Origin: Deltaproteobacteria bacterium
GTDB taxonomy: Bacteria; Myxococcota_A; UBA9160; SZUA-336
Reading direction: 5' to 3'
Assembly: GCA_029261925.1 (NCBI GenBank)
Contig: JAJDAJ010000047.1
Span: 1 to 41,607, forward strand
DNA: 41,607 nt
The position numbers and the translations under genes are program-made. Positions 23,478 to 32,970 of this stretch are shown in pieces (within the stretch, counting starts at the first letter, position 1; the number at the start of each line of letters is the position of its first letter). Below the pieces are notes generated by a model. The model was not told the origin of the DNA, did no database searches, and was given only the letters and a program-made list of their open reading frames with translations.

Positions 23478-25817
23478 GAGTTGGTTCAGGTGGCCGAGGT
23501 CGCGGGCGAGGCTGGCCAGGCGGTCGGGGCTGCGACAGACGAAGCCGTCGGGGGTGCGCTCTCCCGCCTCGAGGTTCTCGAGCAGCTGCAGGGCGTTGCT
23601 GAAGGTGACGCTCGACAGCAGCTCGGGCCGGCTCACCCGCAGCTGGAGCAGGCGCTGGCGGCCGATCGCGTGGCAGCGGCGCAGCAGCTCCTCGCTGCGC
23701 AGGGCGCGTCCGGCCGCGTCCGGCGCCGCGAGCGCGTCGGTCACGATCCAGTACGACTCCAGGAAGTCGCCGAGCACGCGCGGGCTCGCGGCCGCCATGT
23801 CCTTCAGGCCACGGACGCGCTCGGCGGCGAGCGCGTCCCGCTCGCGCTCGATGGCGCGCTGGAAGCTCTCGCGCTCGTCGAAGAAGAACTCGAACTTGAG
23901 CAGCTCGCGCAGCCGCAGGGCCCAGTCGATCGTCTTGTCGGGTGCGTCCGGCCCCGCGGCCTGCTCGGCCAGTCGCGTGATGGCGCGCTCCAGGAAGAAG
24001 TGCACCGCCGCGTTTCGGTAGTACGAGGCGGCGTGACGGCGCTCGTCCGGCACCCAGTAGACGGGATCGTGGCCCTCCCGATACGAGCGCACGATCCCGC
24101 TGCGCCCCAGCGCCTCGAGCCCCGCGTCCACCGCGGCGCGCGCTCCCGAGCCGAGCTCGCCGACCAGGCCGATGCCGCGCTCGTTCGCGTAGTCGATCAG
24201 GCGCTGGGTCTCGCGCTCGAGCTCGTCGATGGTGAGCGCGCGGCGGCCGCTGCCGAGCAGCGTCGAGCAGAGCGCCGTGACCGGGACGAGCGGCCGCGCG
24301 GCGTTGATTCGAGTGCAGATCCTGAAGGAGAGCTTCTCGAGCAGCAGGCGATCATCGCCGTGCTCGTCGAGGTACTCGCGCAGGGAGATCGGCTCCTCGA
24401 AGCGCAGGTAGGCGCGGCCCAGCTTGCTGCGGCGCGCGCGGGCGATCTGGCGGATCAGGAAGCCCAGGCTCTCGCCTTCCTTGTCGGCGCCGAGCTGCTG
24501 CCGGACGTACTCGCCGACCTCGAGCACCTGGTCGTAGGTGAGCGATGTCGGGACGATGAGCACGTCGTCCATGCCGTGCTCGCGCGCGCTGTCGACGATG
24601 TAGCGCAGCAGCCCGTAGCGGGGTGGCAGCAGCTTGCCGGTGCGGGTGCGCCCGCCCTCGATGAAGAACTCGAGGTGGAAGCGTCGCTGCACCAGGTAGT
24701 TCACGAAGCCGCGCAGCGCCTCGCGGTAGACCGGATCGTCGGAGATCGAGCGCCGCAGGAAGAAGGCGCCGGTGCCGGGGAGGATCCGGCTCAGCGGCCA
24801 GAACGACATGTTGATGCCGGCCGCGGTGAACGGAGGCGGGAAGCCCGACGTGAACAGGGCGTGGTAAAGGACCAGGTGGTCGAGGTTGCTCTGGTGCGAG
24901 GGCACGAAGACCAGGGGCGAGCGGCGTGCCAGCTCGCGCAGGCGACCCAGGCGGGCGGCGTCGACGTCCACGTCGGACTCGTAGGCGAGGCGGAACGCAC
25001 CACCGCAGAAGCGGGCGAAGAGCTCCATGGCCAGGCGCCGGTGGCCCGTGGTCAGCTCGCGCAGGCCCTCCTCGGCGCGCGCCAGCGACTCGTCGCGCGT
25101 CAGGCCCTGCCCGGCGCCCGCCGCGGCGACGCGGTTCTGGAACTCGGGCTCGGTCACGACCTGCTCCACGAGCAGCCGCGGCAGCTTGAAGCGATCGCCG
25201 AGGACCTCGCGCTCGCGCCTGGAGAGCGCCTTGACGGCCTGCGAGCGCACGTGCGCGGCGAGCGCGAGCATGTCGGGGGCGCCCCCGAGCTCGTCGCGCA
25301 GCGCGCTCTGCCGGCCTGGCGCGCCGACGATCACGCGACAGTGGCCGCTGCGGCGCACGTGCAGCCAGCGCAGCCACTCGGGCGGGGCGAACGGGTTGCC
25401 CAGCACCAGCTTGCGGACCTGCGGCCGGTTCTCGGTCGGGCCCCAGAGCACCTCGAGCGGCACCAGCTCGATGTCGACGCCGGCTTCCTGGCTCCAGCTG
25501 AGCAGGCGGGCCAGCCGGTCGGGGCCGCGGCGCGAGGGCCACAGGGGCACCAGGAACGGCTCGCCCTCGAGCAGCCGCTGGCGCAGCGCGTCCTCGGGCG
25601 CCTGGGCGCGGTCCGCGGCCACCCAGCGCGGCGCCGGCATGCCCGCGGCCTCGAGGCTCGAGACCAGGATGTGGGCGTCCGTCCGCGAGGTGAGCGGGGC
25701 CAGGTAGATCCGGGGCCGCGGCCCGGCGCCGCCGGGGGGCGGGTCCACGACGGGGACGACGTGCCAGCGCCCGATGCGCCGGACCTCGCGGAATCCCAGT
25801 GCCGCCGCGGTCGCCAC
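23466..25817 (-). CDS. plsB: Glycerol-3-phosphate 1-O-acyltransferase, PlsB-type
   Basis: About 783 residues, close to the size of E. coli PlsB. It transfers an acyl group to sn-glycerol-3-phosphate at the inner membrane, the first step of phospholipid synthesis. The acyltransferase blocks are in order: HQSNLDHL (HX4D catalytic motif), [19 protein letters not shown] and [13 protein letters not shown]. The N-terminal 250 residues and C-terminal 300 are the poorly conserved PlsB flanks. The start is uncertain: the GTG at 25817 is preferred because TATGGT lies six bases upstream, and the frame also opens at a GTG at 25856. The last residues (LARA) and the stop are encoded in the first half of a palindromic repeat. 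No accessory lipid genes adjoin. Confidence 0.92.
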   Translation of the reverse strand: MATAAALGFREVRRIGRWHVVPVVDPPPGGAGPRPRIYLAPLTSRTDAHILVSSLEAAGMPAPRWVAADRAQAPEDALRQRLLEGEPFLVPLWPSRRGPDRLARLLSWSQEAGVDIELVPLEVLWGPTENRPQVRKLVLGNPFAPPEWLRWLHVRRSGHCRVIVGAPGRQSALRDELGGAPDMLALAAHVRSQAVKALSRREREVLGDRFKLPRLLVEQVVTEPEFQNRVAAAGAGQGLTRDESLARAEEGLRELTTGHRRLAMELFARFCGGAFRLAYESDVDVDAARLGRLRELARRSPLVFVPSHQSNLDHLVLYHALFTSGFPPPFTAAGINMSFWPLSRILPGTGAFFLRRSISDDPVYREALRGFVNYLVQRRFHLEFFIEGGRTRTGKLLPPRYGLLRYIVDSAREHGMDDVLIVPTSLTYDQVLEVGEYVRQQLGADKEGESLGFLIRQIARARRSKLGRAYLRFEEPISLREYLDEHGDDRLLLEKLSFRICTRINAARPLVPVTALCSTLLGSGRRALTIDELERETQRLIDYANERGIGLVGELGSGARAAVDAGLEALGRSGIVRSYREGHDPVYWVPDERRHAASYYRNAAVHFFLERAITRLAEQAAGPDAPDKTIDWALRLRELLKFEFFFDERESFQRAIERERDALAAERVRGLKDMAAASPRVLGDFLESYWIVTDALAAPDAAGRALRSEELLRRCHAIGRQRLLQLRVSRPELLSSVTFSNALQLLENLEAGERTPDGFVCRSPDRLASLARDLGHLNQLARA

Positions 25818-25829
25818 GCGAACACCATA
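25818..25829 (-). promoter_or_regulatory. Putative leaderless -10 element (TATGGT-N6-GTG) of plsB
   Basis: On the minus strand TATGGT occupies 25829-25824, six bases before the GTG at 25817. No ribosome binding site is visible for this start or for the earlier GTG at 25856. Confidence 0.45.
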
Positions 25830-25909
25830 CACCGCCGGGGGAGGGGCCCGGCGCACCCACCGCGCCCGGCGCGGCCGGCCGGGATGGGAGCGGGATCTTC
25901 AGCAGCCTG

Positions 25910-26776
25910 CTAGTCGTGCTCCTCGAGCAGCTCCGCCACGTAGTCGCGGTACGGGGAGGCCGGCATGCGCTCCAGGGTGCGCCCGAGGCCCGCCGGGTCC
26001 AGGTAGCCCTGGCGCAGGGCGATCTCCTCGAGGCAGGCGATCTTCAGGCCCTGGCGGTGCTCGATCGTGGCGATGAAGTTCGCGGCCTCCAGCAGGCTCT
26101 CGTGCGTGCCGGTGTCGAGCCAGGCGATGCCGCGCCCCAGGCGCACCACGCGCAGCTCTCCGCGCTCGAGGTAGGCCCGGTTCAGGTCCGTGATCTCCAG
26201 CTCGCCGCGATCCGAGGGCTGGAGACCGCGCGTGAGCTCCACCACGCGCTCGTCATAGAGGTAGATCCCGGGCACGGCGAGATTGGAGCGCGGCTGCCGC
26301 GGCTTCTCCTCGAGGCTGAGGACCTCTCCACCGGGCCCGTACTCGACCACCCCGTAGCGCTCGGGATCCTGGACCGGGTAGCCGAAGACGACCGCCCCGT
26401 CGGAGAAATCCCGCACGATCTCGTCGAGGCGCATGCGCCCGTAGAAGATGTTGTCGCCCAGGATCAGGGCCACCTTCTCGCCCGCGATGAAGGGCTCGCC
26501 GATCAGGAAGGCCTGGGCGATGCCGCGGGGCTCGGGCTGCACCGCGTACTGCAGCGAGATGCCCCAGTCCGAGCCGTCGCCCAGCAGTCCCTCGAAGCGC
26601 GGCACGTCCTCGGGCGTCGAGATCAGCAGCACGTCGCGAATCCCTGCCAGCATCAGGGTCGCCAGCGGGTAGTAGATCATGGGCTTGTCGTAGACCGGCT
26701 GGAGCTGCTTGCTCGCGACGCGGGTCAGCGGGTGGAGGCGCGTGCCCGCGCCCCCGGCCAGGACGATTCCCTTCAT
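25910..26776 (-). CDS. rmlA: Glucose-1-phosphate thymidylyltransferase
   Basis: A 288-residue nucleotidyltransferase that makes dTDP-glucose, the first step to dTDP-L-rhamnose and other deoxysugars. The N-terminal signature [21 protein letters not shown] is the nucleotide-binding loop and activating segment. [19 protein letters not shown], the EKP of [10 protein letters not shown], and [12 protein letters not shown] are all in family order. Length matches RmlA/RfbA. The rmlB, rmlC and rmlD genes are not adjacent, so this copy stands alone, divergent from rpmG. The hexamer TACAGA lies seven bases before the ATG, a near-miss to the TANNNT start-proximal pattern. Confidence 0.95.
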   Translation of the reverse strand: MKGIVLAGGAGTRLHPLTRVASKQLQPVYDKPMIYYPLATLMLAGIRDVLLISTPEDVPRFEGLLGDGSDWGISLQYAVQPEPRGIAQAFLIGEPFIAGEKVALILGDNIFYGRMRLDEIVRDFSDGAVVFGYPVQDPERYGVVEYGPGGEVLSLEEKPRQPRSNLAVPGIYLYDERVVELTRGLQPSDRGELEITDLNRAYLERGELRVVRLGRGIAWLDTGTHESLLEAANFIATIEHRQGLKIACLEEIALRQGYLDPAGLGRTLERMPASPYRDYVAELLEEHD

Positions 26777-26838
26777 GGGGCGGTCTGTAGCACAGGCCCC
26801 CGGGAGCGGCCGCCCGGCGCGGCCCGGGACGGCCGGGC

Positions 26839-26867
26839 TTGCCCGGCGGGGGCCGCTGGTGTAATCC
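26839..26867 (+). promoter_or_regulatory. Possible sigma-70-type promoter of rpmG
   Basis: TTGCCC (26839-26844) and TAATCC (26862-26867) are separated by 17 bases. The predicted start lies about 25 bases before the rpmG ATG, with GGAGG in the leader. The match to consensus is partial. Confidence 0.35.
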
Positions 26868-26896
26868 AGTCCGTCCGCGACGGAGGCGCACGAGCG

Positions 26897-27067
26897 ATGG
26901 CCAAGAAGGGCGCACGAGAGAAGATCAAGCTGGAAAGCAGCGCCGGAACGGGCTTCTTCTACACGACGACGAAGAACAAGACCAACTCGCCCGACAAGCT
27001 CGAGGTGCGGAAATACGACCCCGTCGTGCGCCAGCACGTGGTCTTCAAGGAGACCAAGATCAAGTAG
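26897..27067 (+). CDS. rpmG: 50S ribosomal protein L33
   Basis: A 56-residue basic protein of the large ribosomal subunit, located near the E site. [28 protein letters not shown] and VVFKETKIK match L33 from end to end. It lacks the CxxC pairs of zinc-binding L33 forms and so is the zinc-independent type; SSAGTG stands where the Cys-containing segment would be. GGAGG lies about ten bases upstream of the ATG. It stands alone between rmlA and the cox operon, without rpmB next to it. Confidence 0.95.
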   Translation: MAKKGAREKIKLESSAGTGFFYTTTKNKTNSPDKLEVRKYDPVVRQHVVFKETKIK

Positions 27068-27120
27068 CCCGGGGCGGCGCAAGCCCCCGCTGCTGCAGCC
27101 ATTCGCTGCACTCGGCTCGC

Positions 27121-27149
27121 TTGATCTGGCGCAGCCGTGCCCGTATCTT
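27121..27149 (+). promoter_or_regulatory. Predicted promoter of the cytochrome oxidase operon
   Basis: TTGATC (27121-27126) and TATCTT (27144-27149) are spaced exactly 17 bases apart, one of the best -35/-10 pairs seen in this window. Transcription would begin near 27157, giving a leader of about 140 bases before coxB. The rest of the 227-base gap between rpmG and coxB shows no coding frame. Confidence 0.5.
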
Positions 27150-27214
27150 CGCCCGCGCTCGGGGGGCGCCGGCTGCTTGAGCGAAGCTCCGTCCGCGATT
27201 GCGTCGCCGGCCCG

Positions 27215-27235
27215 TGCCCGCTGCCAAGGCGGGCA
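27215..27235. repeat. 7-bp perfect hairpin in the predicted cox leader
   Basis: TGCCCGC and GCGGGCA pair around a seven-base loop, 59 bases before the coxB start. It could shape the leader of the cox transcript or help end rpmG read-through. No T-run follows. Confidence 0.4.
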
Positions 27236-27294
27236 GCCCGGCCCCCGCGGGACCCGCGTACCAGACCGCATTCGAGGCTGGAGAGGAGAGTGCT

Positions 27295-28377
27295 GTGAAG
27301 CGATCGAGCGCCCCGCTGATCATGGCCATCACGGTCGCGGCTCTGGGCTTGTACTGGCTCTACTACTCGTTCGCGACGCCGTACACGCCGCAGACCACGT
27401 TCTTCCCGACCACGGACTTCGCGCGCAGCACGCACGAGGTCTACATCTTCGTGAACCTGCTGCTCCTGGCGATCTTCGTGCTCGTCGAGGGAGCCCTGAT
27501 CTGGGTGCTGTTCCGGTTTCGCAAGGAGGACGCCCGGCCGGGTGATCCGCTGCCCGAGCAGGTGCACGGGAACACCAAGATCGAGGTCGGCCTCACGGTG
27601 GCCACGACCCTGCTGGTCATCGTGCTCTTCGTGCCGAGCTGCCAGCAGATCCAGTTCATGCAGACCAAGCCCGACGACGCCCTGGTCATCGAGGTGACCG
27701 GCAAGCAGTGGTGGTGGGAGTTCTACCTCCCCGAGCACGACCTGGTCACCGCGAACGAGGTGCACGTGCCCACGGGCCGGCCGGTCCGCTTCGACCTCAC
27801 GTCCACCGACGTGATCCACGCCTTCTGGATCCCGCGGCTCGGCGGCAAGCGCGACAACGTGCCGGGTCGCACGCAGTTCATCTGGATGACGCCCGAGGAG
27901 CCCGGCATCTACGACGGGCAGTGCGCCGAGTACTGCGGCTCCTCGCACGCGCTGATGTCGATGCGCGTGGTCGTCGACACGCCCGAGGACTACGCGGCCT
28001 GGGTCGCGCAGCAGAAGGCGCCGTCGAACCCCGCCGCCATGTCGAACTTCGCGAGCTTCGCCTCGGCGGGATGCCTGACCTGCCACACCACGCTGGTCAA
28101 CGACGGCACCGTGCGCAACATGCTCGGTCCGAACCTCACGAAGGTCGCCACGCGCACCCAGATCGCCGCGGGCATCCTGCCCAACGACTCCGACGGGATG
28201 ACGACCTGGATCCAGAATCCCCAGTACCACAAGCCGAGCGCCAAGATGGACATCCCCGCGGCGCAGTGCACCGGCGAGGGGGAGCCCGATCCGTGCTGCC
28301 GCATGATCGGCATCGGCAACTGCCTCAGCGAGGAGACCGTGGCCCAGCTGGTCTCCTACCTGCAGGACCTGAAGTAG
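27295..28377 (+). CDS. coxB: Cytochrome c oxidase subunit II with fused cytochrome c domain
   Basis: A 360-residue membrane subunit that receives electrons. The GTG at 27295 is chosen for GGAGAGGAG upstream; an earlier frame-open start lacks one. Membrane segments lie near 8-25, 52-74 and 98-114. The CuA site reads His175, then Cys210-x3-Cys214-x3-His218-x2-Met221. A C-terminal cytochrome c domain has the haem motif CLTCH (260-264) and a probable axial Met318, as in caa3 oxidases. Between the Met ligand and the last helix is an unusual insert with Cys325, Cys334, Cys335 and Cys343. It is the first gene of the cox operon, 10 bases before coxA. Confidence 0.95.
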   Translation: MKRSSAPLIMAITVAALGLYWLYYSFATPYTPQTTFFPTTDFARSTHEVYIFVNLLLLAIFVLVEGALIWVLFRFRKEDARPGDPLPEQVHGNTKIEVGLTVATTLLVIVLFVPSCQQIQFMQTKPDDALVIEVTGKQWWWEFYLPEHDLVTANEVHVPTGRPVRFDLTSTDVIHAFWIPRLGGKRDNVPGRTQFIWMTPEEPGIYDGQCAEYCGSSHALMSMRVVVDTPEDYAAWVAQQKAPSNPAAMSNFASFASAGCLTCHTTLVNDGTVRNMLGPNLTKVATRTQIAAGILPNDSDGMTTWIQNPQYHKPSAKMDIPAAQCTGEGEPDPCCRMIGIGNCLSEETVAQLVSYLQDLK

Positions 28378-28387
28378 GGAGACCACG

Positions 28388-30223
28388 ATGGCGACGGCTG
28401 CAACCGTTCCGCAGGCAGAGGCATCCGGCGAGAGCGTCTTCTGGAGCTGGCTGACGACGGTCGATCACAAGCGGATCGGCATTCTCTACGGCGTCAGCGC
28501 GTTCGCGTTCTTCCTGATCGGCGGTCTCGAGGCGCTGACCATCCGCGCCCAGATCATGGTGCCCGAGCAGCGCCTGATCAGCGCCGACTTCTACAACGCC
28601 ATGTTCACCATGCACGCCACGACCATGATCTTCCTGGCGATCATGCCCATGGCGGCGGCGTTCTTCAATTACCTGGTCCCGCTGATGATCGGCGCGCGCG
28701 ACGTCGCGTTCCCGCGTCTCAACGCGCTCTCGTACTGGGTGTTCCTGTTCGGCGCGCTGTTCATCAACGCGAGCTTCCTGTTCGGCGTCCCGCCCGACGG
28801 CGGCTGGTTCGGCTACGTACCGCTGACCTCGCGCGAGTACTCCCCGAGCGCGGCGATCGACTTCTGGTTCATCGGCCTGCAGATCCTGGGCACCGCCTCG
28901 ATCATGGCCGGCGTCAACTTCATCACCACCATCCTGAACATGCGGGCGCCGGGAATGACGCTGATGCGCATGCCGGTCTTCGTCTGGATGGTGCTGGTGG
29001 TGCAGTTCCTGGTCGTGCTCTCGTTCCCGATGATCACCGTCGGCCTGTTCTTCCTGATGTTCGACCGCTTCTTCGGCACCAACTTCTACATCCCGGCCGC
29101 GGGCGGCGATCCGCTGCTCTTCCAGCACCTGTTCTGGCTCTTCGGCCACCCGGAGGTGTACATCCTGATCCTGCCGGGGATGGGCATCGTCTCCGAGGTC
29201 CTGCCGACGTTCTCGCGCAAGCCGCTCTTCGGCGCGGAGTTCGTGATCTTCTCCGGCGTGGCGATCGGCTTCCTGGGCTTCGGCGTCTGGAGCCACCACA
29301 TGTTCACGACCGGCCTGGGCCCGGTCGCCGACACGGCCTTCAGCTTCACGACCATGCTGATCGCGATCCCGACCGCGGTGAAGATCTTCAACTGGATCGG
29401 GACCATGTGGGGCGGACAGCTCAGCTTTCCGACCCCGATGCTCTTCTCCATATCCTTCGTGGTGCTGTTCATCATCGGCGGGCTCTCGGGCTTCATGCAC
29501 GCCTCGCCGCCGATCGACATCCAGCAGCAGGACACGTACTTCATCGTCGCCCACATCCACTACGTGCTCTTCGGCGGCGCGATCATGGGGCTCTTCTCGG
29601 GCCTGTACTACTGGATCCCGAAGATGTCCGGGAAGATGCTCGACGAGAAGCTCGGCAAGTGGCACTTCTGGGCGAGCTTCATCGCCATGAACGTGACCTT
29701 CTACCCGATGCACGTGCTCGGCGTGGAGGGCATGCCGCGGCGTACCTGGACGTATGCGGGGCACGAGGGCTGGAACGAGTGGAACATGGTGGCCTCGCTG
29801 GCCTCGTTCGTGCTCGGCGCCTCGCAGCTGATCTTCGTCTACAACTTCTTCAAGAGCATGCGCAGCGGCGCGCCCGCCGGGGATGATCCCTGGGACGCGG
29901 CGACGCTGGAGTGGGCCACGAGCTCGCCGCCGCCGGAGCACGACTTCGATCGCGAGCCCGTCGTGACCAGCTCGCGGCCGCTGTTCGATCAGAAGTACGG
30001 CGACGCGCCGCGGCCCGAGCCCGGCACCGATCCGCACATCCACATCCCGCCGCCGTCGCTCTGGCCGTTCATCACGGCCCTGGGCATCGGCACGATCTTC
30101 GCCGGGGTGCTGGGGATGCCGAACCCGATCTACTCGCTGATCGGCGCCCTGGTCTTCGTCTTCGGCCTGTTCGGCTGGGCCTTCCAGCCCGGCTACCGCT
30201 TCCACGATGGAGGGGTCCACTGA
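28388..30223 (+). CDS. coxA: Cytochrome c oxidase subunit I (aa3-type, A1 subfamily)
   Basis: The 611-residue catalytic subunit that reduces O2 and pumps protons. Haem a is bound by His76 (MHATTM) and His391, and haem a3 by His389 (AHIHYVLF). CuB ligands are His254, His303 and His304. Tyr258 in GHPEVY is the residue cross-linked to His254, and Glu256 in the same motif marks the A1 D-channel type. After twelve core helices, a linker (DPWDAATLEWATSSPPPE) leads to two more helices (about 560-605), so the protein is longer than the minimal subunit I. It overlaps coxC by one base (TGATG). Confidence 0.97.
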   Translation: MATAATVPQAEASGESVFWSWLTTVDHKRIGILYGVSAFAFFLIGGLEALTIRAQIMVPEQRLISADFYNAMFTMHATTMIFLAIMPMAAAFFNYLVPLMIGARDVAFPRLNALSYWVFLFGALFINASFLFGVPPDGGWFGYVPLTSREYSPSAAIDFWFIGLQILGTASIMAGVNFITTILNMRAPGMTLMRMPVFVWMVLVVQFLVVLSFPMITVGLFFLMFDRFFGTNFYIPAAGGDPLLFQHLFWLFGHPEVYILILPGMGIVSEVLPTFSRKPLFGAEFVIFSGVAIGFLGFGVWSHHMFTTGLGPVADTAFSFTTMLIAIPTAVKIFNWIGTMWGGQLSFPTPMLFSISFVVLFIIGGLSGFMHASPPIDIQQQDTYFIVAHIHYVLFGGAIMGLFSGLYYWIPKMSGKMLDEKLGKWHFWASFIAMNVTFYPMHVLGVEGMPRRTWTYAGHEGWNEWNMVASLASFVLGASQLIFVYNFFKSMRSGAPAGDDPWDAATLEWATSSPPPEHDFDREPVVTSSRPLFDQKYGDAPRPEPGTDPHIHIPPPSLWPFITALGIGTIFAGVLGMPNPIYSLIGALVFVFGLFGWAFQPGYRFHDGGVH

Positions 30224-30822
30224 TGTCCCAGGTCGCCCACGCGGATCCCGAGATCGGCAACCTCGGGTACCATCACCGCAAGCTCGGGTTCTGGACCTTC
30301 ATCGGGTCGGAGTGCATGTTCTTCGGCTCGCTGATCGGTGCCTACATGGCGTACCGCGGCAAGAGCCTCACCGGCCCCTACCCGCAGGACGTCTTCGACA
30401 TCGCCGTCACCACGTGGTCGACGTTCACGCTGCTGATGAGCTCGTTCACGATGGTCATGGCGTTGTACTACACGCGGCACGGCGATCGCTTCAAGACGGG
30501 CCTGTGGCTGGCACTGACGGCCATCGGTGGCCTGATCTTCCTGGGCTTCCAGGCCTTCGAGTTCAGCCACTTCTACGCGCTGGGCCTGACCCTGGAGCAG
30601 AACCTGTTCGGCACCACCTTCTTCGTGCTGACGGGCTTCCACGGCGCCCACGTCTCGGGCGGCGTGCTCTGGCTGCTGAGCCTGTTCGTGATGAATGCGC
30701 GCGGCAGCATCGGGCCCGAGAACGAGCTCGACGTCGAGCTCGCGGGGCTGTACTGGCACTTCGTCGACATCGTCTGGATCGTCCTGTTCACGATCGTCTA
30801 CCTGGTGGAGTTCGCACAATGA
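30223..30822 (+). CDS. coxC: Cytochrome c oxidase subunit III
   Basis: A 199-residue subunit III of the short five-helix type. HHRKLGFWTFIGSECMFFGSLIGAYMAYRG opens the first helix, and TFFVLTGFHGAHVSGGVLWLL with ELAGLYWHFVDIVWIVLF are the conserved later helices. The shorter length fits loss of two N-terminal helices, which may be compensated by the extra C-terminal helices of CoxA. Its ATG overlaps the coxA stop (TGATG), and its stop overlaps the next gene by four bases. Confidence 0.95.
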   Translation: MSQVAHADPEIGNLGYHHRKLGFWTFIGSECMFFGSLIGAYMAYRGKSLTGPYPQDVFDIAVTTWSTFTLLMSSFTMVMALYYTRHGDRFKTGLWLALTAIGGLIFLGFQAFEFSHFYALGLTLEQNLFGTTFFVLTGFHGAHVSGGVLWLLSLFVMNARGSIGPENELDVELAGLYWHFVDIVWIVLFTIVYLVEFAQ

Positions 30823-31145
30823 CCGACCACGCGGCCGAGGATCATCACCCCGCACCGGGGTTCTACATCGCGGTCGCGCTCGCCCTGGCGGCGATCACGG
30901 CCGTCGAGATCGTGATCATCCTCCCGGACGTCAAGGCCTGGTACCAGGAGCACGCCACCTGGTTCGTGCCGCTGGTCCTGCCGGTGCTCTTCGTGCTGTC
31001 GGTGGTCAAGTTCCTGGCCGTGGTCGGCTTCTTCATGCACCTGGCGCAGGATCGCGGCGCGACCCGCACCGTGTTCTTCTGGCCGCTGCTGCTGGCGCTG
31101 CTGATGATCCTGATGCTGATGCTCCTCTACGGGAATCTCGTCTAG
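30819..31145 (+). CDS. coxD: Cytochrome c oxidase subunit IV (CyoD/CtaF-like)
   Basis: A 108-residue protein with three hydrophobic helices (about 15-37, 47-68 and 80-104), the layout of bacterial oxidase subunit IV. LSVVKFLAVVGFFMHLAQD is the typical second-helix signature. It stabilises the oxidase core rather than taking part in catalysis. The start overlaps the coxC stop (ATGA). The N-terminus is His/Asp-rich, which is common in this subunit. Confidence 0.88.
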   Translation: MTDHAAEDHHPAPGFYIAVALALAAITAVEIVIILPDVKAWYQEHATWFVPLVLPVLFVLSVVKFLAVVGFFMHLAQDRGATRTVFFWPLLLALLMILMLMLLYGNLV

Positions 31146-31153
31146 GGCGATCC

Positions 31154-32110
31154 GTGACTTCCGTCCCCCGCAACCCGGTACGCCCCTCCGCGGGCCGGCT
31201 GGCCGCCGGATTCGGCGGGCTGGCGGCGGTCACGTACGCCCTGGTGGTCCTGGGTGCCCTGGTCCGCGCCAACGGAGCGGGCCTGGCGTGTCCCGACTGG
31301 CCGCTCTGCTTCGGCGAGCTGGTGCCGCGCTTCGACGTGAAGGTGGCCTTCGAGTGGGGCCACCGGCTGCTGGCGGGCCTGGTCTCCCTGGGTCTGGCGG
31401 TGCTGAGCGCGCTGGCCCTGCGCGACCCAGTGCTCCGGACCACGCTGCGGGGACGGCTGCTGCTGGCCTGGGCGCTGCTCGGCGCGCAGGTCGTGCTGGG
31501 CGGCCTGACCGTGCTGCTGCTGCTGGCGCCGTGGACCGTCACGCTCCACCTGCTGCTCGGCAACGCGTTCTGCGCCACGCTGCTCTGGATCGCCGTCGAT
31601 CTCGGCGAGCGGGAGGCCGCGCCGCGCCGGGAGCCGCTCACGACCGCCGCGCGCGCCTGGCTGACGACGGTCGTCGCCCTGCTGCTGGTGCAGATGGCGC
31701 TGGGGGGCATGGTCTCGAGCAACGCGGCCGGGCTCGCCTGCGCGTACTTCCCGAGCTGTGACGGTACCTCGATCGTGCCCACGCTGGGCGGCCTGGTCGG
31801 CCTGCACGTGGTTCACCGGCTCAACGCCTTCGCGCTGCTGGCGGCTCTCGGTGCCCTGGCCTGGGCGGCGCGCGGCGCGCCCCGACTGGCGCGGCTCGCA
31901 CGGGCGGGCGTGCGCCTGGCGGTGCTGCAGATCGCGGTCGGCGTGCTCAACGTGGTCTTGCGACTGCCGGCCGAGGTGACCGCGCTGCACTCCGCGCTGG
32001 CCGCGGCGCTGCTGCTGCTGGTCGCGATGACGCTGCGCGAGGCCGTGGCCGCGCGGGCCGTGGCGCCGCGGCCCGCGTCCGCCCCGGCGCAGGCACTGGA
32101 GGCCCGATGA
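31154..32110 (+). CDS. ctaA: Haem A synthase
   Basis: A 318-residue membrane protein that oxidises the C8 methyl of haem O to make haem A. It has the internal duplication of CtaA/Cox15. GALVRANGAGLACPDWPLCFG and GGMVSSNAAGLACAYFPSC each give a Cys pair in an extracytoplasmic loop, and EWGHRLLAG, TLHLLLGN, HVVHRLNA and ALHSALAA supply the haem-ligand histidines and the catalytic Glu. The GTG start lies eight bases after the coxD stop. The stop overlaps ctaB (ATGA). Its place after the oxidase subunits ties it to cofactor supply. Confidence 0.94.
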   Translation: MTSVPRNPVRPSAGRLAAGFGGLAAVTYALVVLGALVRANGAGLACPDWPLCFGELVPRFDVKVAFEWGHRLLAGLVSLGLAVLSALALRDPVLRTTLRGRLLLAWALLGAQVVLGGLTVLLLLAPWTVTLHLLLGNAFCATLLWIAVDLGEREAAPRREPLTTAARAWLTTVVALLLVQMALGGMVSSNAAGLACAYFPSCDGTSIVPTLGGLVGLHVVHRLNAFALLAALGALAWAARGAPRLARLARAGVRLAVLQIAVGVLNVVLRLPAEVTALHSALAAALLLLVAMTLREAVAARAVAPRPASAPAQALEAR

Positions 32111-32970
32111 GCGCCGCGGCGAGCTACCTGGCGCTGACCAAGCCGCGGCTCTTGCCGCTGGTCCTGTTCTCGGGCCTGCCCGCGCTGGTGCTCGCGGCGG
32201 GCGGCTGGCCCGACCCCGCGGTCGTCGGCGTCATCCTGCTGGGAACCTCGCTGGCGGCCGGCGCCGCCAACGTCCTGAACAGCTACCTGGAGCGTGATCT
32301 CGACGCGCGCATGGAGCGCACGGCCCTGCGCCCGCTGCCCTCGGGTCGCCTGCGTCCGGCCGGCGCGCTGGCCTTCGGGCTGGTGCTCAGCGCGCTGGGG
32401 ACGGGCCTGCTCTGGCGCTTCGCCAGCCCCGCGGCCGCCTGGATCGCCCTGGCCGCGATCCTCTTCTACGTCTTCGTCTACACGCTCTGGCTCAAGCCGC
32501 GCACGCCGTTCGCGGTCGTGGTTGGCGGCGTGTCGGGGGCGATCGCGCCGCTGATCGCCGACGCCGCGATCGACGGGCACGTGGGCATCGCCGGATGGCT
32601 GCTTTTCGCGATCATCTTCATCTGGCAGCCGCCGCACTTCTACGCGATCGCGCTGTACCGCCGGCAGGACTACGCGAGCGCCGGCTTCCCGATGCTGCAC
32701 GACCGCATCGGCGAGGAGGCCACGCGGCGGCGCGTGCTGTACTGGATCGCGGTGCTGCTCCCGGTGACCCTGCTGCCGTGCGCGCTCGGGCTGCTGGGGG
32801 CGACCTACGGGATCGCCGCGGCCGCGCTGGGTGGGTGGTTCCTGCACGGCGGGGTGGTGCTCTGGCGCGAGCGCACCCCCGCCGCCGCACGACGGCTCTT
32901 CCTGGTCTCGCTGGCCTACCTGATGGGGACCTTCGCGGCGATGATCGTCGACCTCGCGATCCGGGCTTGA
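32107..32970 (+). CDS. ctaB: Protohaem IX farnesyltransferase (haem O synthase)
   Basis: A 287-residue UbiA-superfamily membrane enzyme that adds a farnesyl group to haem b, giving haem O for CtaA. The first Asp-rich motif is NSYLERDLDARMERTALRPL, and the conserved WQPPHFYAIALYRRQDY segment lies in the second half before the second substrate loop. About eight or nine helices are predicted. It overlaps ctaA at its start (ATGA) and the AEC transporter at its end (TTGA). Confidence 0.95.
   Translation: MSAAASYLALTKPRLLPLVLFSGLPALVLAAGGWPDPAVVGVILLGTSLAAGAANVLNSYLERDLDARMERTALRPLPSGRLRPAGALAFGLVLSALGTGLLWRFASPAAAWIALAAILFYVFVYTLWLKPRTPFAVVVGGVSGAIAPLIADAAIDGHVGIAGWLLFAIIFIWQPPHFYAIALYRRQDYASAGFPMLHDRIGEEATRRRVLYWIAVLLPVTLLPCALGLLGATYGIAAAALGGWFLHGGVVLWRERTPAAARRLFLVSLAYLMGTFAAMIVDLAIRA

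Noticed and set aside
27070..27087. Intrinsic terminator after rpmG
   Set aside because: The GGGGC/GCCCC stem has no following T-run and is short, so it was not called.
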